Assembly (NCBI GenBank): GCA_017475265.1
Contig: JAFVFY010000083.1
Location: 1-63,043, forward strand
From: Prevotella sp.
GTDB taxonomy: Bacteria; Bacteroidota; Bacteroidia; Bacteroidales; Bacteroidaceae
DNA: 63,043 bases
Direction of reading: 5' to 3'
Shown in pieces: positions 1 to 10,551 of this stretch. The notes below the pieces were generated by a model that was not told the origin of the DNA, searched no databases, and saw only the letters and a program-made list of their open reading frames with translations. The stretch's first letter is position 1. Each line of letters begins with the position of its first letter. The position numbers and the translations under genes were made by a program.

Positions 1-51
1 CTCGCAGGAGGCCTCGTCGGGGAAACGCTGGGTAAATTCAAATAGCTTCAT
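1..51 (-). CDS. N-terminus of probable IS1595-family transposase (partial)
   Basis: The reverse strand reads MKLFEFTQRFPDEASCE from an ATG at 51 and runs off the left edge, so only 17 residues are visible. The FxxxFPDExxC pattern resembles the start of the zinc-ribbon domain of IS1595/ISXO2-type transposases, where the helix before the first Cys pair has this form. A well-formed Bacteroidetes promoter lies directly upstream (78-109), so the start is credible. With so little sequence the family call rests on recognition alone; it could be another protein with a similar N-terminus. No inverted repeat marking an IS end was recognised between here and 304. Confidence 0.45.
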   Translation of the reverse strand, partial: MKLFEFTQRFPDEASCE

Positions 52-77
52 CTTGCAGTGGAATTTCAAACTTGGTG

Positions 78-109
78 CAAAGGTAAGCATTTCTAAGGAT
101 TCAGCCAAA
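78..109 (-). promoter_or_regulatory. Promoter of the left-edge gene
   Basis: Reading on the minus strand, TTTG (106-109) is followed by 20 bases and TACCTTTG (78-85), an exact match to the Bacteroidetes sigma-ABfr consensus. The ATG at 51 lies 26 bases beyond the -7 box. Confidence 0.75.
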
Positions 110-304
110 TTTTTGGTCGGCTAATTGCGGATAACCATAAATTTTATTACAATTTTGAGCGAAGCGACCACATGAGTAGTTACGAATTCAGTTTTAGTTA
201 CAAAAAATGATTATTATTTCAGATATAGTTAAACCTTTTCTTAAAAGAAACGTCTAAGAGGCGATATTAAACTTAATCCATAACCAATTTAAACAGAAAG
301 AGAC

Positions 305-817
305 ATGAAAAAGTTTATGATGATGATGGCCATGCTGGCCATTCCGTTTGCCATGCAGGCACAGACCAAGTACCACGACGTAGAGCTTAATGAGGCTACC
401 GGCCCCGTGAAGTCCATCTCCACGAATGTCATGGGCAGAGACCAAACGACCAACTTCGACAAGGATGGCAAGATGCAGCGCGAAAACATGAGCGACGTCG
501 TTTACGACGCTGATGGTTTTATGCAGTCGGCCAAGGTTAGCATGATGGGACAGGAATCGACCGTCAAGTACAAATGGGAGAACGGCAAGGTTGCCAGCCA
601 GACCTTGAACATGATGGGTCGTGACGTGACCATCAAGTACACCTACGACGAGAAGGGCATAGTAACATCACAGTCGATGAACTTCGACGGCCAGGAAATG
701 ACCTCACCCTACACTGACTACAAATTCGACGACCGCGGCAACTGGATTAGCCGCAAGAGTTCCATGATGGGTCAGGAAATGGAGCAGACGCGCACCATCG
801 TGTATTTCGAGAATTGA
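305..817 (+). CDS. Small secreted protein with RHS-like beta repeats
   Basis: A 170-residue protein with a signal peptide (MKKFMMMMAMLAIPFAMQAQ, cleavage after about residue 20). The mature part is built from four or five imperfect units of roughly 25 residues with alternating YxYD(E/D)KG or YKFDDRGNW turns and the recurring phrase MMGQE or MMGRD. This resembles the YD-rich beta-hairpin repeats of RHS-like and DUF4595-like Bacteroidetes proteins, but no named family is certain. It is probably periplasmic or surface-exposed. The TGA stop is formed by the first unit of a 7-nt array (811-859), and a strong hairpin terminator follows at 864-905, so it is likely monocistronic. Function unknown. 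Confidence 0.7.
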   Translation: MKKFMMMMAMLAIPFAMQAQTKYHDVELNEATGPVKSISTNVMGRDQTTNFDKDGKMQRENMSDVVYDADGFMQSAKVSMMGQESTVKYKWENGKVASQTLNMMGRDVTIKYTYDEKGIVTSQSMNFDGQEMTSPYTDYKFDDRGNWISRKSSMMGQEMEQTRTIVYFEN

Positions 818-859
818 GATTTGAGAATTGAGATTTGAGAATTGAGAATTGAAAATTGA
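811..859 (+). repeat. 7-nt array (GAATTGA/GATTTGA), 7 units
   Basis: Seven consecutive heptamers of the form GAATTGA or GATTTGA, the last AAATTGA. The first supplies the stop codon of the preceding gene. In sense orientation every unit carries TGA, so all three frames are stopped within 21 bases. Confidence 0.85.
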
Positions 860-863
860 TGAT

Positions 864-905
864 AGTAACGCTGAATCGGTGATCCGGTTCAGCGTTACTG
901 TTTTT
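864..905 (+). terminator. Intrinsic terminator
   Basis: A 16-bp stem (864-879 with 884-899, one G-U pair) with a four-base loop, followed by TGTTTTT. It closes the transcription unit of the gene at 305-817. Confidence 0.85.
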
Positions 906-934
906 ACTAATTTCACAGAAAAGACGCAAAAGTT

Positions 935-966
935 CTTGGTGGTTTGGGAAATATGTTGTATTTTTG
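935..966 (+). promoter_or_regulatory. Promoter for the DUF6057-like gene
   Basis: TATTTTTG (959-966) preceded at 20 bases by CTTG (935-938), close to the Bacteroidetes consensus. A 7-nt array (981-1020) fills the leader between this promoter and the ATG at 1020. Confidence 0.6.
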
Positions 967-980
967 CAGGTCGAATGAGA

Positions 981-1020
981 ATTGATAATTGAGAATAGAC
1001 AATTGACAATTGATAATTGA
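981..1020 (+). repeat. 7-nt array (ATTGATA/ATTGACA) running into a start codon
   Basis: Five to six heptamers (ATTGATA, ATTGAGA, ATAGACA, ATTGACA, ATTGATA, then ATTGA). The last base of the array is the A of the ATG of the next gene, so the array forms the whole proximal leader. Confidence 0.8.
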
Positions 1021-2990
1021 TGGCGAATAGACTAAAAACGATTGCTCTGTGGGGGGGTGTACTGCTAGTGGTTACCTTTGCCCTGCTATTCTATGAAGCC
1101 GACCTGCTGTGGAAGGTGCAGCAGCACAATGCTTTCCTTTTTTCTTCCCTGTTTTTCAAGCAGATGATGGTGGTGCCGGGTGGCCTGCTATCATGGCTGG
1201 GGTCGTTCTTCACGCAGTTTTTCTACTACCCGTGGCTGGGCACCATTATCCTCTGCGCATGGTGGTGGTTGCTGATGTGGCAGACAAAGCGAGCGTTCAA
1301 CGTGCCTGAGAAATGGAACGTGCTGACGGTCATTCCCGTTGCCATACTGCTTATCGCCAACATGGGGCTGGGATACTGGGTGTATTTGATGAAGCAGCCA
1401 GGATATTTCTACGTGCCTACGCTGGGCGTTACGGCCGGCACTGCCCTGCTTTGGGGGTTCCGAAAGACCTTAGACTCCAGTTCTGAGACTTCAGACCTCA
1501 GACCTCGTATGCGCCTGTGGACGCGTGTGGCCTACATCGTGCTGACGGCGATAGTCTGTTATCCATTCATGGGGATATATGCTCTGGCCAGCGTGGTGCT
1601 GATGGGGGTCATAACTTGGCGGTTGAAACCTCAGACCTCAAATATCACTCAACGGATTGTGCTTACTGTTGTGGCGCTGCTGAGTGTGGTTGCTGTTCCG
1701 CTGATATACTATCGCTTCGTCTACCACGGGACCAACCTTATTTATATCTACACCACTGCCCTACCCTCTTTTAGCATCAGGGAGGACTATCCTGACTATT
1801 ATATCCCCTTCTACGCCTTGGCAGTCTTCTTCCTACTGCTGACCCTCTTCTACCGCCACTCTCCATTGACCATTGACCATTCACCATTGACCATGAATCC
1901 TGCGGGCGAGAATGCCGGCACTCCTAAGGCAAAGAAGAAAGGGAAGAAACAAGCCCCCCTTGATTCCTCCAAAGGAGGGGAAAAAACACCTGCGTTCCTC
2001 AATTGGGCGCTACAGGGCTGCATACTTGCGGCTACGACATTCTGCGTCTACCACTTCTGGTACAAGGATGCCAACTTCCACCACGAGCTGAGGATGCAAC
2101 GATGCGTGGAACAGACCGACTGGGAAGGTGTGATAGAGGAAGGCAAGAAACAGGACTGCGAGCCCACACGAGCCATCGTGATGATGCACAACCTGGCTCT
2201 GAGCCGATTGGGCAGGCAGTGTAGCGAAATGTACAAGTTCCCCAAAGGTTCGAGCAAGCCGAACACCCCGCTACCCGTCTATATGTACCATGTTGCAGGA
2301 CGCATGATGCTCTATCAATACGGTATGGCCAACGAGTGTCACCGCGTCTGCATGGAGGAAGGCGTAGAAACGGGCTGGAGCGTGGAAATGCTGCAATACC
2401 TGGCCCGATGCGCCATTATAAACAAGGAGACGCAGGTAGCAAGGAAATTCCTCGACCTACTCAGGCAAACGCTGTTCTATGGACAATGGGCCGACCATGC
2501 AGAGCAACTGCTTAACGACCCGAAAAAGCTGGCCGGCGACAGCGAGACAGGCCCCATCACCCACATGCTGCACTACAGCGACCGGCTCGAAGCGGTGGAA
2601 GGATACATTGAGAAGTTCCTGATGACCACCTTGGCCCAGCACGATGCCAACGACATCTACTTCCAGGAACAGGCCGTTCTCGGCGCTCTCTGGACCAGAG
2701 AGCCTTCTCTCTTCTGGCCACGAATAGAGCATTACATGGAACTGAGCGATGGCTATGCTCCACGCATCTTCCAGGAAGCCATCTGGCTCTTCGGTAACCT
2801 TGAGGGTGTGGAGGGGCTAGACGAATGGACCCTGGAACCAGGCGTCAAAGAGAGCTTCCAGGCCTTCATGCAGATGATGCAGCAATACAAGAAATCTCCC
2901 AATAACGTGATCAGGAACACCATCATGGCCCGATTCGGCAATACTTACTATTTCGAATACTTCTTCCTAAGAAACATCACCTACTATTGA
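1020..2990 (+). CDS. Polytopic membrane protein, DUF6057-like
   Basis: A 656-residue protein with about eight hydrophobic segments in the N-terminal half (first at about residues 8-26, last at about 260-275), one further segment near 325-345, and a mostly helical soluble C-terminal half. This layout and its neighbours fit the Bacteroidales DUF6057 family; the match is from memory and the role is unknown. I use the ATG at 1020 rather than the TTG one codon upstream, which lies in the 7-nt array. Four low-complexity stretches interrupt the coding sequence: 1465-1506 and 1626-1653 (AGACCTC-type heptamers), 1856-1897 (CCATTGA heptamers) and 1954-1980 (GC-rich hairpin). The last two lie in a Lys-rich linker between the hydrophobic segments. 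The stop codon is the first element of the following array. Confidence 0.6.
   Translation: MANRLKTIALWGGVLLVVTFALLFYEADLLWKVQQHNAFLFSSLFFKQMMVVPGGLLSWLGSFFTQFFYYPWLGTIILCAWWWLLMWQTKRAFNVPEKWNVLTVIPVAILLIANMGLGYWVYLMKQPGYFYVPTLGVTAGTALLWGFRKTLDSSSETSDLRPRMRLWTRVAYIVLTAIVCYPFMGIYALASVVLMGVITWRLKPQTSNITQRIVLTVVALLSVVAVPLIYYRFVYHGTNLIYIYTTALPSFSIREDYPDYYIPFYALAVFFLLLTLFYRHSPLTIDHSPLTMNPAGENAGTPKAKKKGKKQAPLDSSKGGEKTPAFLNWALQGCILAATTFCVYHFWYKDANFHHELRMQRCVEQTDWEGVIEEGKKQDCEPTRAIVMMHNLALSRLGRQCSEMYKFPKGSSKPNTPLPVYMYHVAGRMMLYQYGMANECHRVCMEEGVETGWSVEMLQYLARCAIINKETQVARKFLDLLRQTLFYGQWADHAEQLLNDPKKLAGDSETGPITHMLHYSDRLEAVEGYIEKFLMTTLAQHDANDIYFQEQAVLGALWTREPSLFWPRIEHYMELSDGYAPRIFQEAIWLFGNLEGVEGLDEWTLEPGVKESFQAFMQMMQQYKKSPNNVIRNTIMARFGNTYYFEYFFLRNITYY
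1465..1506 (+). repeat. In-frame 7-nt array (AGACCTC type), 6 units
   Basis: Six heptamers related to AGACCTC, exactly 42 bases or 14 codons, inside the DUF6057-like gene and encoding a Ser/Asp/Leu-rich stretch between two hydrophobic segments. Confidence 0.7.
1626..1653 (+). repeat. In-frame 7-nt array, 4 units
   Basis: AAACCTC, AGACCTC, AAATATC, ACTCAAC: four heptamers inside the same gene, encoding KPQTSNITQ between membrane segments. Confidence 0.6.
1856..1897 (+). repeat. In-frame 7-nt array (CCATTGA), 6 units
   Basis: CCACTCT, CCATTGA, CCATTGA, CCATTCA, CCATTGA, CCATGAA. Forty-two bases, in frame, encoding HSPLTIDHSPLTMN. The same family recurs at 4143-4175. Confidence 0.75.
1954..1980 (+). 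repeat. In-frame GC-rich palindromic element
   Basis: CCCCCCTTGATTCCTCC followed by AAAGGAGGGG; the core CCTCC-AAA-GGAGG is a perfect hairpin. It encodes APLDSSKGGE. Related copies lie at 10152-10309, 11206-11227, 30495-30523, 34431-34475 and 39283-39314. Confidence 0.75.
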
Positions 2991-3083
2991 GAGTTGAGAG
3001 TTGAGAATTGAGAGTTGAGAGTTGAGAGTTTAGAGTTGAGAGTTTAGAGTTATCGCTTCGCGATTAAGAATTGATAATTGAAC
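2991..3083 (+). repeat. 7-nt array (GAGTTGA), 13 units, with internal palindrome
   Basis: The 93-base gap is 13 heptamers, mostly GAGTTGA, GAGTTTA or GAATTGA, plus two bases. Two units are replaced in register by ATCGC-TTC-GCGAT, a small palindrome. The upstream stop (2988-2990) reads as part of the array and the downstream ATG follows it by two bases. No separate promoter was seen. Confidence 0.85.
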
Positions 3084-4613
3084 ATGAATAGAATACATAC
3101 GGGTTTATCATTTATTATTTATTGTTTATTATTTAGCAGCGCAGCTGCGCTATTGACTGCCTGCGAACCCAAGATACCGCAGAATTACTGGGAGAAAGAC
3201 GAACTGCCCAACATCTATCCCGACTACGCCAACGTCACGGTGCCTGTCAACATCGCACCGCTGACCTTCCAGATGGACGACAAGGTCGATAAGATGGTGG
3301 CCAGGCTGACGGCAGGCGATGAAGAAGTGGTTTACGGCGGAAACAAGGTCCAGCCGGACAAGAGCGAATGGAGCGACCTCGTACAGTCGGCGCTGAAGCT
3401 ACAGCCGTCGGCCATTACAGTAGAGGTCTTCATAGAGAACAACGACCAGTGGACGCGCTACAAGCCTTTCAGCATCTTCGTTTCGCCCGACTCCATCGAC
3501 CCCTACATCAGCTACCGACTCATTTCGCCTTCGTATGTTGTCTATGAGGATCTAACCATCAACCAGCGTTGCCTTGAGAACTATGACGAGAGTGTGATCT
3601 ACGACAACATGCTCTGTTCGGAGGACACGAAGGGACAGTGTATCAACTGTCACAACTACCAGCAGTACAACCCTGACAGGATGCAGTTCCATGCCCGTGA
3701 GAACCTTGGAGGAACCATCATAGCCTACGATGGAACCATCAAGAAGGTTAACATGAGGAACGACTCCACCCTCTCGGCAGGCGTCTACCCGACGTGGCAT
3801 CCCTGGCTTCCGTACATCGTCTATTCCACCAACCTCACGGCACAATCGTTCCATACCGTCGACCCCAACAAGATTGAGGTGTTCGACAGTCAGAGCGACC
3901 TCATTGCCTACGACGTGGAAAAGAACGAGGTGACGAACATCGTGAACGACCCTGATGAACTTGAGTGCTTCCCCTTCTGGGCTCCTGATGGCAAGACACT
4001 CTACTATTGCAGCGCCCACTTTGAGTATAAAGACACCATCGACAAAGGACAGGAGCTCATGATGCACTACGAAGATGTGAAATACAAGCTCTATAAGAAA
4101 AGCTTCGACCCGGAGACGAAAAGGTTCGGGCCGAGAGAGGCTTTGACCATTGACCATTCACCAATGGTCAATGACATGTCCGCCACCCTCCCCCGTGTCT
4201 CGCCCGACGGACGCTTCCTGATGTTTACCCTCGCGCCCTACGGCATCTTCCACATCTGGCATCACGAGGCCGACCTCTGGATGCTTGACCTGCAGACAGG
4301 CGAGGTCCGCAACATGGAGGAAATCAACTCGCCCGATACGGAAAGCTATCATTCATGGTCGAGCAATGGCAAGTGGGTGGTGTTCAGCAGCCGCCGCTAC
4401 GATGGTAACTACACCCGTCCCTTCATTGCCCACATAGACAGCAACGGTAAGGGCAGCAAACCCTTCGAACTGCCCTCTGCCGACCCCGACTACCACCGGA
4501 AGTTCCTAAAGAGCTACAACGTCCCCGAGTTCATGCGTGGCCCAGTGACTATCAAGCCGCAACAGTTTGCCGATGCCATCAAGAAGGACGGCGAGAGTGT
4601 TAGATATAATTGA
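3084..4613 (+). CDS. Lipoprotein with CxxCH heme motif and TolB/PD40 beta-propeller
   Basis: A 509-residue protein starting at the ATG at 3084. The signal peptide is encoded by a dispersed 7-nt repeat cassette (LSFIIYCLLF) and ends in a lipobox, LLTAC, so the protein is probably anchored in the outer membrane. A single CINCH heme c attachment motif lies near residue 183. It is followed by WD40-like/PD40 blades with typical phrases (WHPWLPYIVYSTN, SPDGRFLMFTLAP, SWSSNGKWVVFSSRR). The mixture of cytochrome-like motif and TolB-like propeller occurs in a Bacteroidales family of unknown role. A CCATTGA-type repeat hairpin (4143-4175) is built into the propeller. Downstream sensor kinases follow without a terminator, so co-transcription is likely. 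Confidence 0.75.
   Translation: MNRIHTGLSFIIYCLLFSSAAALLTACEPKIPQNYWEKDELPNIYPDYANVTVPVNIAPLTFQMDDKVDKMVARLTAGDEEVVYGGNKVQPDKSEWSDLVQSALKLQPSAITVEVFIENNDQWTRYKPFSIFVSPDSIDPYISYRLISPSYVVYEDLTINQRCLENYDESVIYDNMLCSEDTKGQCINCHNYQQYNPDRMQFHARENLGGTIIAYDGTIKKVNMRNDSTLSAGVYPTWHPWLPYIVYSTNLTAQSFHTVDPNKIEVFDSQSDLIAYDVEKNEVTNIVNDPDELECFPFWAPDGKTLYYCSAHFEYKDTIDKGQELMMHYEDVKYKLYKKSFDPETKRFGPREALTIDHSPMVNDMSATLPRVSPDGRFLMFTLAPYGIFHIWHHEADLWMLDLQTGEVRNMEEINSPDTESYHSWSSNGKWVVFSSRRYDGNYTRPFIAHIDSNGKGSKPFELPSADPDYHRKFLKSYNVPEFMRGPVTIKPQQFADAIKKDGESVRYN
3104..3151 (+). repeat. Signal-peptide repeat cassette (TTTATCA array plus palindrome)
   Basis: Five heptamers (TTTATCA, TTTATTA, TTTATTG, TTTATTA, TTTAGCA) followed by AGCGCAGCTGCGCT (3138-3151), a perfect palindrome. 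Together they encode the hydrophobic core and c-region of the signal peptide. Homologous cassettes lie at 21121-21164, 24309-24347, 32454-32500 and 44242-44288. Confidence 0.85.
4143..4175 (+). repeat. In-frame 7-nt array forming a hairpin
   Basis: TTGACCA, TTGACCA, TTCACCA, then the inverted ATGGTCA; ATTGACCATT (4149-4158) and AATGGTCAAT (4163-4172) are perfect inverted repeats with a 4-base loop. In frame within the propeller gene. Confidence 0.75.
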
Positions 4614-4700
4614 AAGTTGAGGGTTGAGAGTTGAGATTTGAGAGTTGAGATTTGAGAGTTGAGAGTTGAGATTTGAGAGTTGAGTATTAAGAATTGAGAG

Positions 4701-4704
<4 letters not shown>
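4614..4704 (+). repeat. 7-nt array (GAGTTGA/GATTTGA), exactly 13 units
   Basis: The gap after the propeller gene is 13 heptamers in strict register, from the base after the stop codon to 4704. The last unit, GAGTTGA, contains the TTG that starts the next gene. Every unit carries TGA or TAA in the sense direction. Confidence 0.9.
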
Positions 4705-7521
<2,817 letters not shown>

Positions 7522-10500
7522 ATGGATTCTTTCAAGACAATATTTTTTGGAGGACTCTTGCAGTGCAAGCGTCCTTCGGCCGAGCGGAGAATGAGAAGAA
7601 GCTGGTGGATTGTGGTTTTGTGCCTGCAATCTTCCATCTTCCATTTTCAATCTTCAATGTGCCACGCCAACGACTTTGGCTATACTGAGGAGCATCCGCT
7701 GGTCATTGTCAGCGACTGGGACTTCCGCCCCTTTGAGTTCGTCAACGTTGAAGGAAAGCCTGCTGGATACAACGTCAACGTGCTCAACATGATTCTCGAC
7801 CAGCTCGACATTCCCCACAAGTTTGTCATGCAGGAGTGGCACGTCGCCACAGGCATGTTCAAACGACGTGAGGCCGACCTCATACACGCCCCGTATTCAT
7901 TCTACAAAGACTCTCCCTACGTATCGACCCAGAAATTCATCAACTATTACAACCTGAAGGTGGCGCGTCGCGCCGACATGGAGCCACTCCATCAGCTTAG
8001 TGAACTACAGCCTACCGACACGTTGATGATGAAAGAGGATGGCTATGCCGCCATGATCTTTGCCGAAATGGACACGGTGCCATTCACCATGGAGTTCAGT
8101 TCACCGAAGAACGGACTGGCGGGCATCAGACAAGGCATATACAAGTACTACATCTGGGGAGAGACACCTCTAAAATATAAAATACAGGAACTCGGGCTCG
8201 ACAGCATTGCCCTCGACGAGATTGACATTCCTACCGGCGAGTTGCGCATCATCGGCTACAACGAAGAGCTCATCGACCTCATCGATGACCAGTACACACG
8301 ACTCGAACAGGCCGGCGAACTACAGAATATATACGACCACTGGTTCCACCCAGAGCGTCAGCACGACGATGAATCGCCCGTGGCGCTCTTCATTGTCGGG
8401 GGACTACTTCTCGCCACCGTCATTGTGTACTTGCTCATAAGGCTCGTAAGACAAAGGGTTCGCATGGCAGTACGCGAAAGCTCCGACCTGGGACAGATGA
8501 TGGACCAGGTGCTCAACATGGGCGACTACTTTGTGTTGGAATGGGACTTCGAAATCAACATGCTCCGCAATAAGTACGGCAACATGCTACCTGATGGCGG
8601 AATGAGGCCGGAAGATTTCCTCAAACACATGCCACAGGAAGAGGCAACGCAGCTCCACAGCCTCAACGCACAACTCGCCACCGGCGTCATCAGCCACTTC
8701 GATTTGAGCTTTACTTTCAACCAGGGCACCCAGGAACAGCCCATCTGGAGAAACTACTATGGCAATGGCATCGGAGAAATGGAAAAATCCTCCAAACAAA
8801 CAGACGACCAATTCCCCAAACGACCACATCATTTACTATATACCATAAAAGACATTACCGAAGAGGTGAATGAAGAGCGTCGCATCACAACCAATGCCAG
8901 CAAGTATAAGAAGATGTTCGACACCAACCTCGTCGCCATGTCCTTCTACGATGCCGACGGCCACCTCCTCGACCTCAACCAAAAGATGCGGGAACTCTGC
9001 CAGCTGCCCCTCACTCAACTGGGAGGGGACGGAGAAGAGCCTGAGCAGTTCGTCCACAACACCTTGCTCTTCAGCTTCCCCAATCTCCAAGGCGTCTACC
9101 TGCCAGGTTCACGGGAGGTCATGTACGTCTGCCAACACCTCGACGAGCCACAGTTAGGACTAAACAAGTACATAGAATTTCGCATCAAGCCTGTCATTAA
9201 CGATGACGACGAGCTAGTCTACTACATCATTACCTGCCGCGACATCACCGCTGAGCGCAACATGTATCTCGAACAGCGCAAACACGACCAGCAGCTGCAA
9301 ACCGTCAACGAAGCCGTCAAACGCTACGAACAGCAACTCGGCTACCTACTGGAGGAAAGCAGCATATACATCTGGAGCTACATCCCCGCAAAGAATGTCG
9401 TCAATCTCACGCGCACCCCAGGACAGACAGAATTCACTGAGACCATAGAAGAATATCTGCTCTCGGTAAACGCAGACTCGCGCCAGCAGGCTATGGCCGA
9501 GATACAGAGTGCCATGCAGCAAGGCAAGCCCTACAACACCATACTGCTCTTCGACCGCACACCACTCGACTTCAAGCCCACATGGTACGCCGTCTCCGGT
9601 ATACCCATGTTCAACAAGGACGGACAGCTTACCGAGTACTTCGGCCTGTCACGTGACATCACCGAACTCATGGATGCACAGGAGAAACTACGCATTGAGA
9701 CGGCACGCGCCAAGGACTCCGGACAACTCAAGGCTGCTTTCCTCGCCAACATGACCCACGAGATACGCACGCCACTCAACGCCATCGTAGGCTTCTCAGA
9801 CCTACTGCCCATGATTGAAGATGCCAGCGAGAAAAAGGAGTTCATGAGAATCATACGCAACAACTGCGACATGCTCCTCCGACTCATCAGCGACATTCTC
9901 GAAGCCTCGAACCTCAACTCTCAACTCTCAACTCTCAAACCCACTGACATAGACTTTGCCCAGGCTTTCGACGACATTTGCCAAACCCTCGAGCAGCGCG
10001 TACAAGAGCCTGGCGTCAAGTTCATCAAGGACAACCCATACAAGACTTTCAAAACACGCCTCGACAAAGGGCGCATACAGCAGGTCATCACCAACTTCGT
10101 CATCAACGCCGTCAAGTACACGAAGCAGGGACATATCAAGGTCGGGTGGAGGACCTCCCCCGACCCCTCCAAAGGAGGGGAGATTATCCCCCCATCCCCC
10201 GACCCCTCCAAAGGAGGGGAGATTATCCCCCCATCCCCCGGCCCCTCCAAAGGAGGAGAGCGTCTCGTGTCGGGACTTCCCCCCTCCTTTGGAGGGGTTG
10301 GGGGAGGTCTTTACATCTACTGTGAAGACACAGGAGCAGGAATCCCCGAGGAGAAACAAGACTCTGTCTTCGAGCGTTTTGTCAAGCTCAATGAGTTCGT
10401 ACAGGGAACAGGGCTTGGGCTCAATATCTGCAAATCAATAGCCGAGCGATGCGGTGGCAGCATCGGCGTCCACAGTAAAGGAAAAGGGAAGGGCTCCACT

Positions 10501-10551
10501 TTCTGGATATGGATTCCCTGCACACAGCAATATGGAAAAACAACGGATTAA
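7522..10551 (+). CDS. Periplasmic-binding-domain sensor histidine kinase
   Basis: A 1009-residue paralogue of the preceding gene (an alternative start is the ATG at 7591, which gives a tighter signal peptide). Solute-binding domain about 50-280, sharing YTEEHPLV with its neighbour; membrane helix about 290-312; PAS-like regions; HisKA with an intact MTHEIRTPLN (His746); HATPase with N box ITNFVINAVKYT, G1 DTGAGIPEE, F VFERF and G2 GTGLGLNIC. Four repeat elements are built into the reading frame: CTCGGCCGAAGG-type (7565-7587), CAATCTT heptamers in the signal peptide (7627-7658), CTCAACT heptamers after HisKA (9913-9940), and a 158-bp GC-rich palindromic insert (10152-10309) between two HATPase strands. 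The last residues and stop come from a further inverted repeat. Ligand unknown. Confidence 0.85.
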   Translation: MDSFKTIFFGGLLQCKRPSAERRMRRSWWIVVLCLQSSIFHFQSSMCHANDFGYTEEHPLVIVSDWDFRPFEFVNVEGKPAGYNVNVLNMILDQLDIPHKFVMQEWHVATGMFKRREADLIHAPYSFYKDSPYVSTQKFINYYNLKVARRADMEPLHQLSELQPTDTLMMKEDGYAAMIFAEMDTVPFTMEFSSPKNGLAGIRQGIYKYYIWGETPLKYKIQELGLDSIALDEIDIPTGELRIIGYNEELIDLIDDQYTRLEQAGELQNIYDHWFHPERQHDDESPVALFIVGGLLLATVIVYLLIRLVRQRVRMAVRESSDLGQMMDQVLNMGDYFVLEWDFEINMLRNKYGNMLPDGGMRPEDFLKHMPQEEATQLHSLNAQLATGVISHFDLSFTFNQGTQEQPIWRNYYGNGIGEMEKSSKQTDDQFPKRPHHLLYTIKDITEEVNEERRITTNASKYKKMFDTNLVAMSFYDADGHLLDLNQKMRELCQLPLTQLGGDGEEPEQFVHNTLLFSFPNLQGVYLPGSREVMYVCQHLDEPQLGLNKYIEFRIKPVINDDDELVYYIITCRDITAERNMYLEQRKHDQQLQTVNEAVKRYEQQLGYLLEESSIYIWSYIPAKNVVNLTRTPGQTEFTETIEEYLLSVNADSRQQAMAEIQSAMQQGKPYNTILLFDRTPLDFKPTWYAVSGIPMFNKDGQLTEYFGLSRDITELMDAQEKLRIETARAKDSGQLKAAFLANMTHEIRTPLNAIVGFSDLLPMIEDASEKKEFMRIIRNNCDMLLRLISDILEASNLNSQLSTLKPTDIDFAQAFDDICQTLEQRVQEPGVKFIKDNPYKTFKTRLDKGRIQQVITNFVINAVKYTKQGHIKVGWRTSPDPSKGGEIIPPSPDPSKGGEIIPPSPGPSKGGERLVSGLPPSFGGVGGGLYIYCEDTGAGIPEEKQDSVFERFVKLNEFVQGTGLGLNICKSIAERCGGSIGVHSKGKGKGSTFWIWIPCTQQYGKTTD
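7565..7587 (+). repeat. CTCGGCCGAAGG-type dispersed element
   Basis: The reverse complement of 7565-7587 matches 28934-28956 at 21 of 23 positions, with weaker similarity continuing beyond. Both copies are in coding sequence of unrelated genes. It encodes CKRPSAER here, ahead of the signal peptide. Confidence 0.7.
7627..7658 (+). repeat. In-frame CAATCTT heptamers in a signal peptide
   Basis: CAATCTT, CCATCTT, CCATTTT, CAATCTT, CAATG. Encodes QSSIFHFQSSM in the signal peptide of the kinase. The same family occupies gaps at 24384-24433 and 32560-32595 and a site inside the gene at 28015-29355. Confidence 0.75.
9913..9940 (+). repeat. In-frame CTCAACT heptamers, 4 units
   Basis: Three perfect CTCAACT copies and CTCAAAC, encoding NSQLSTLK between the HisKA and HATPase domains. 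This is the open strand of the TTGAGAG family. Confidence 0.8.
10152..10309 (+). repeat. 158-bp GC-rich insert with 29-bp terminal inverted repeats
   Basis: The left end (10152-10180, starting GACCTCCCCC and ending AAAGGAGGGG) matches the reverse complement of the right end (10281-10309) at 28 of 29 positions. Inside are three direct copies of a 39-bp unit (starting at 10162, 10201 and 10240), each with the hairpin CCCCTCC-AAA-GGAGGGG or a variant. Thirty-nine is 13 codons, so copy-number change keeps frame. It encodes a Pro/Ser/Gly/Lys-rich loop. Confidence 0.9.
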
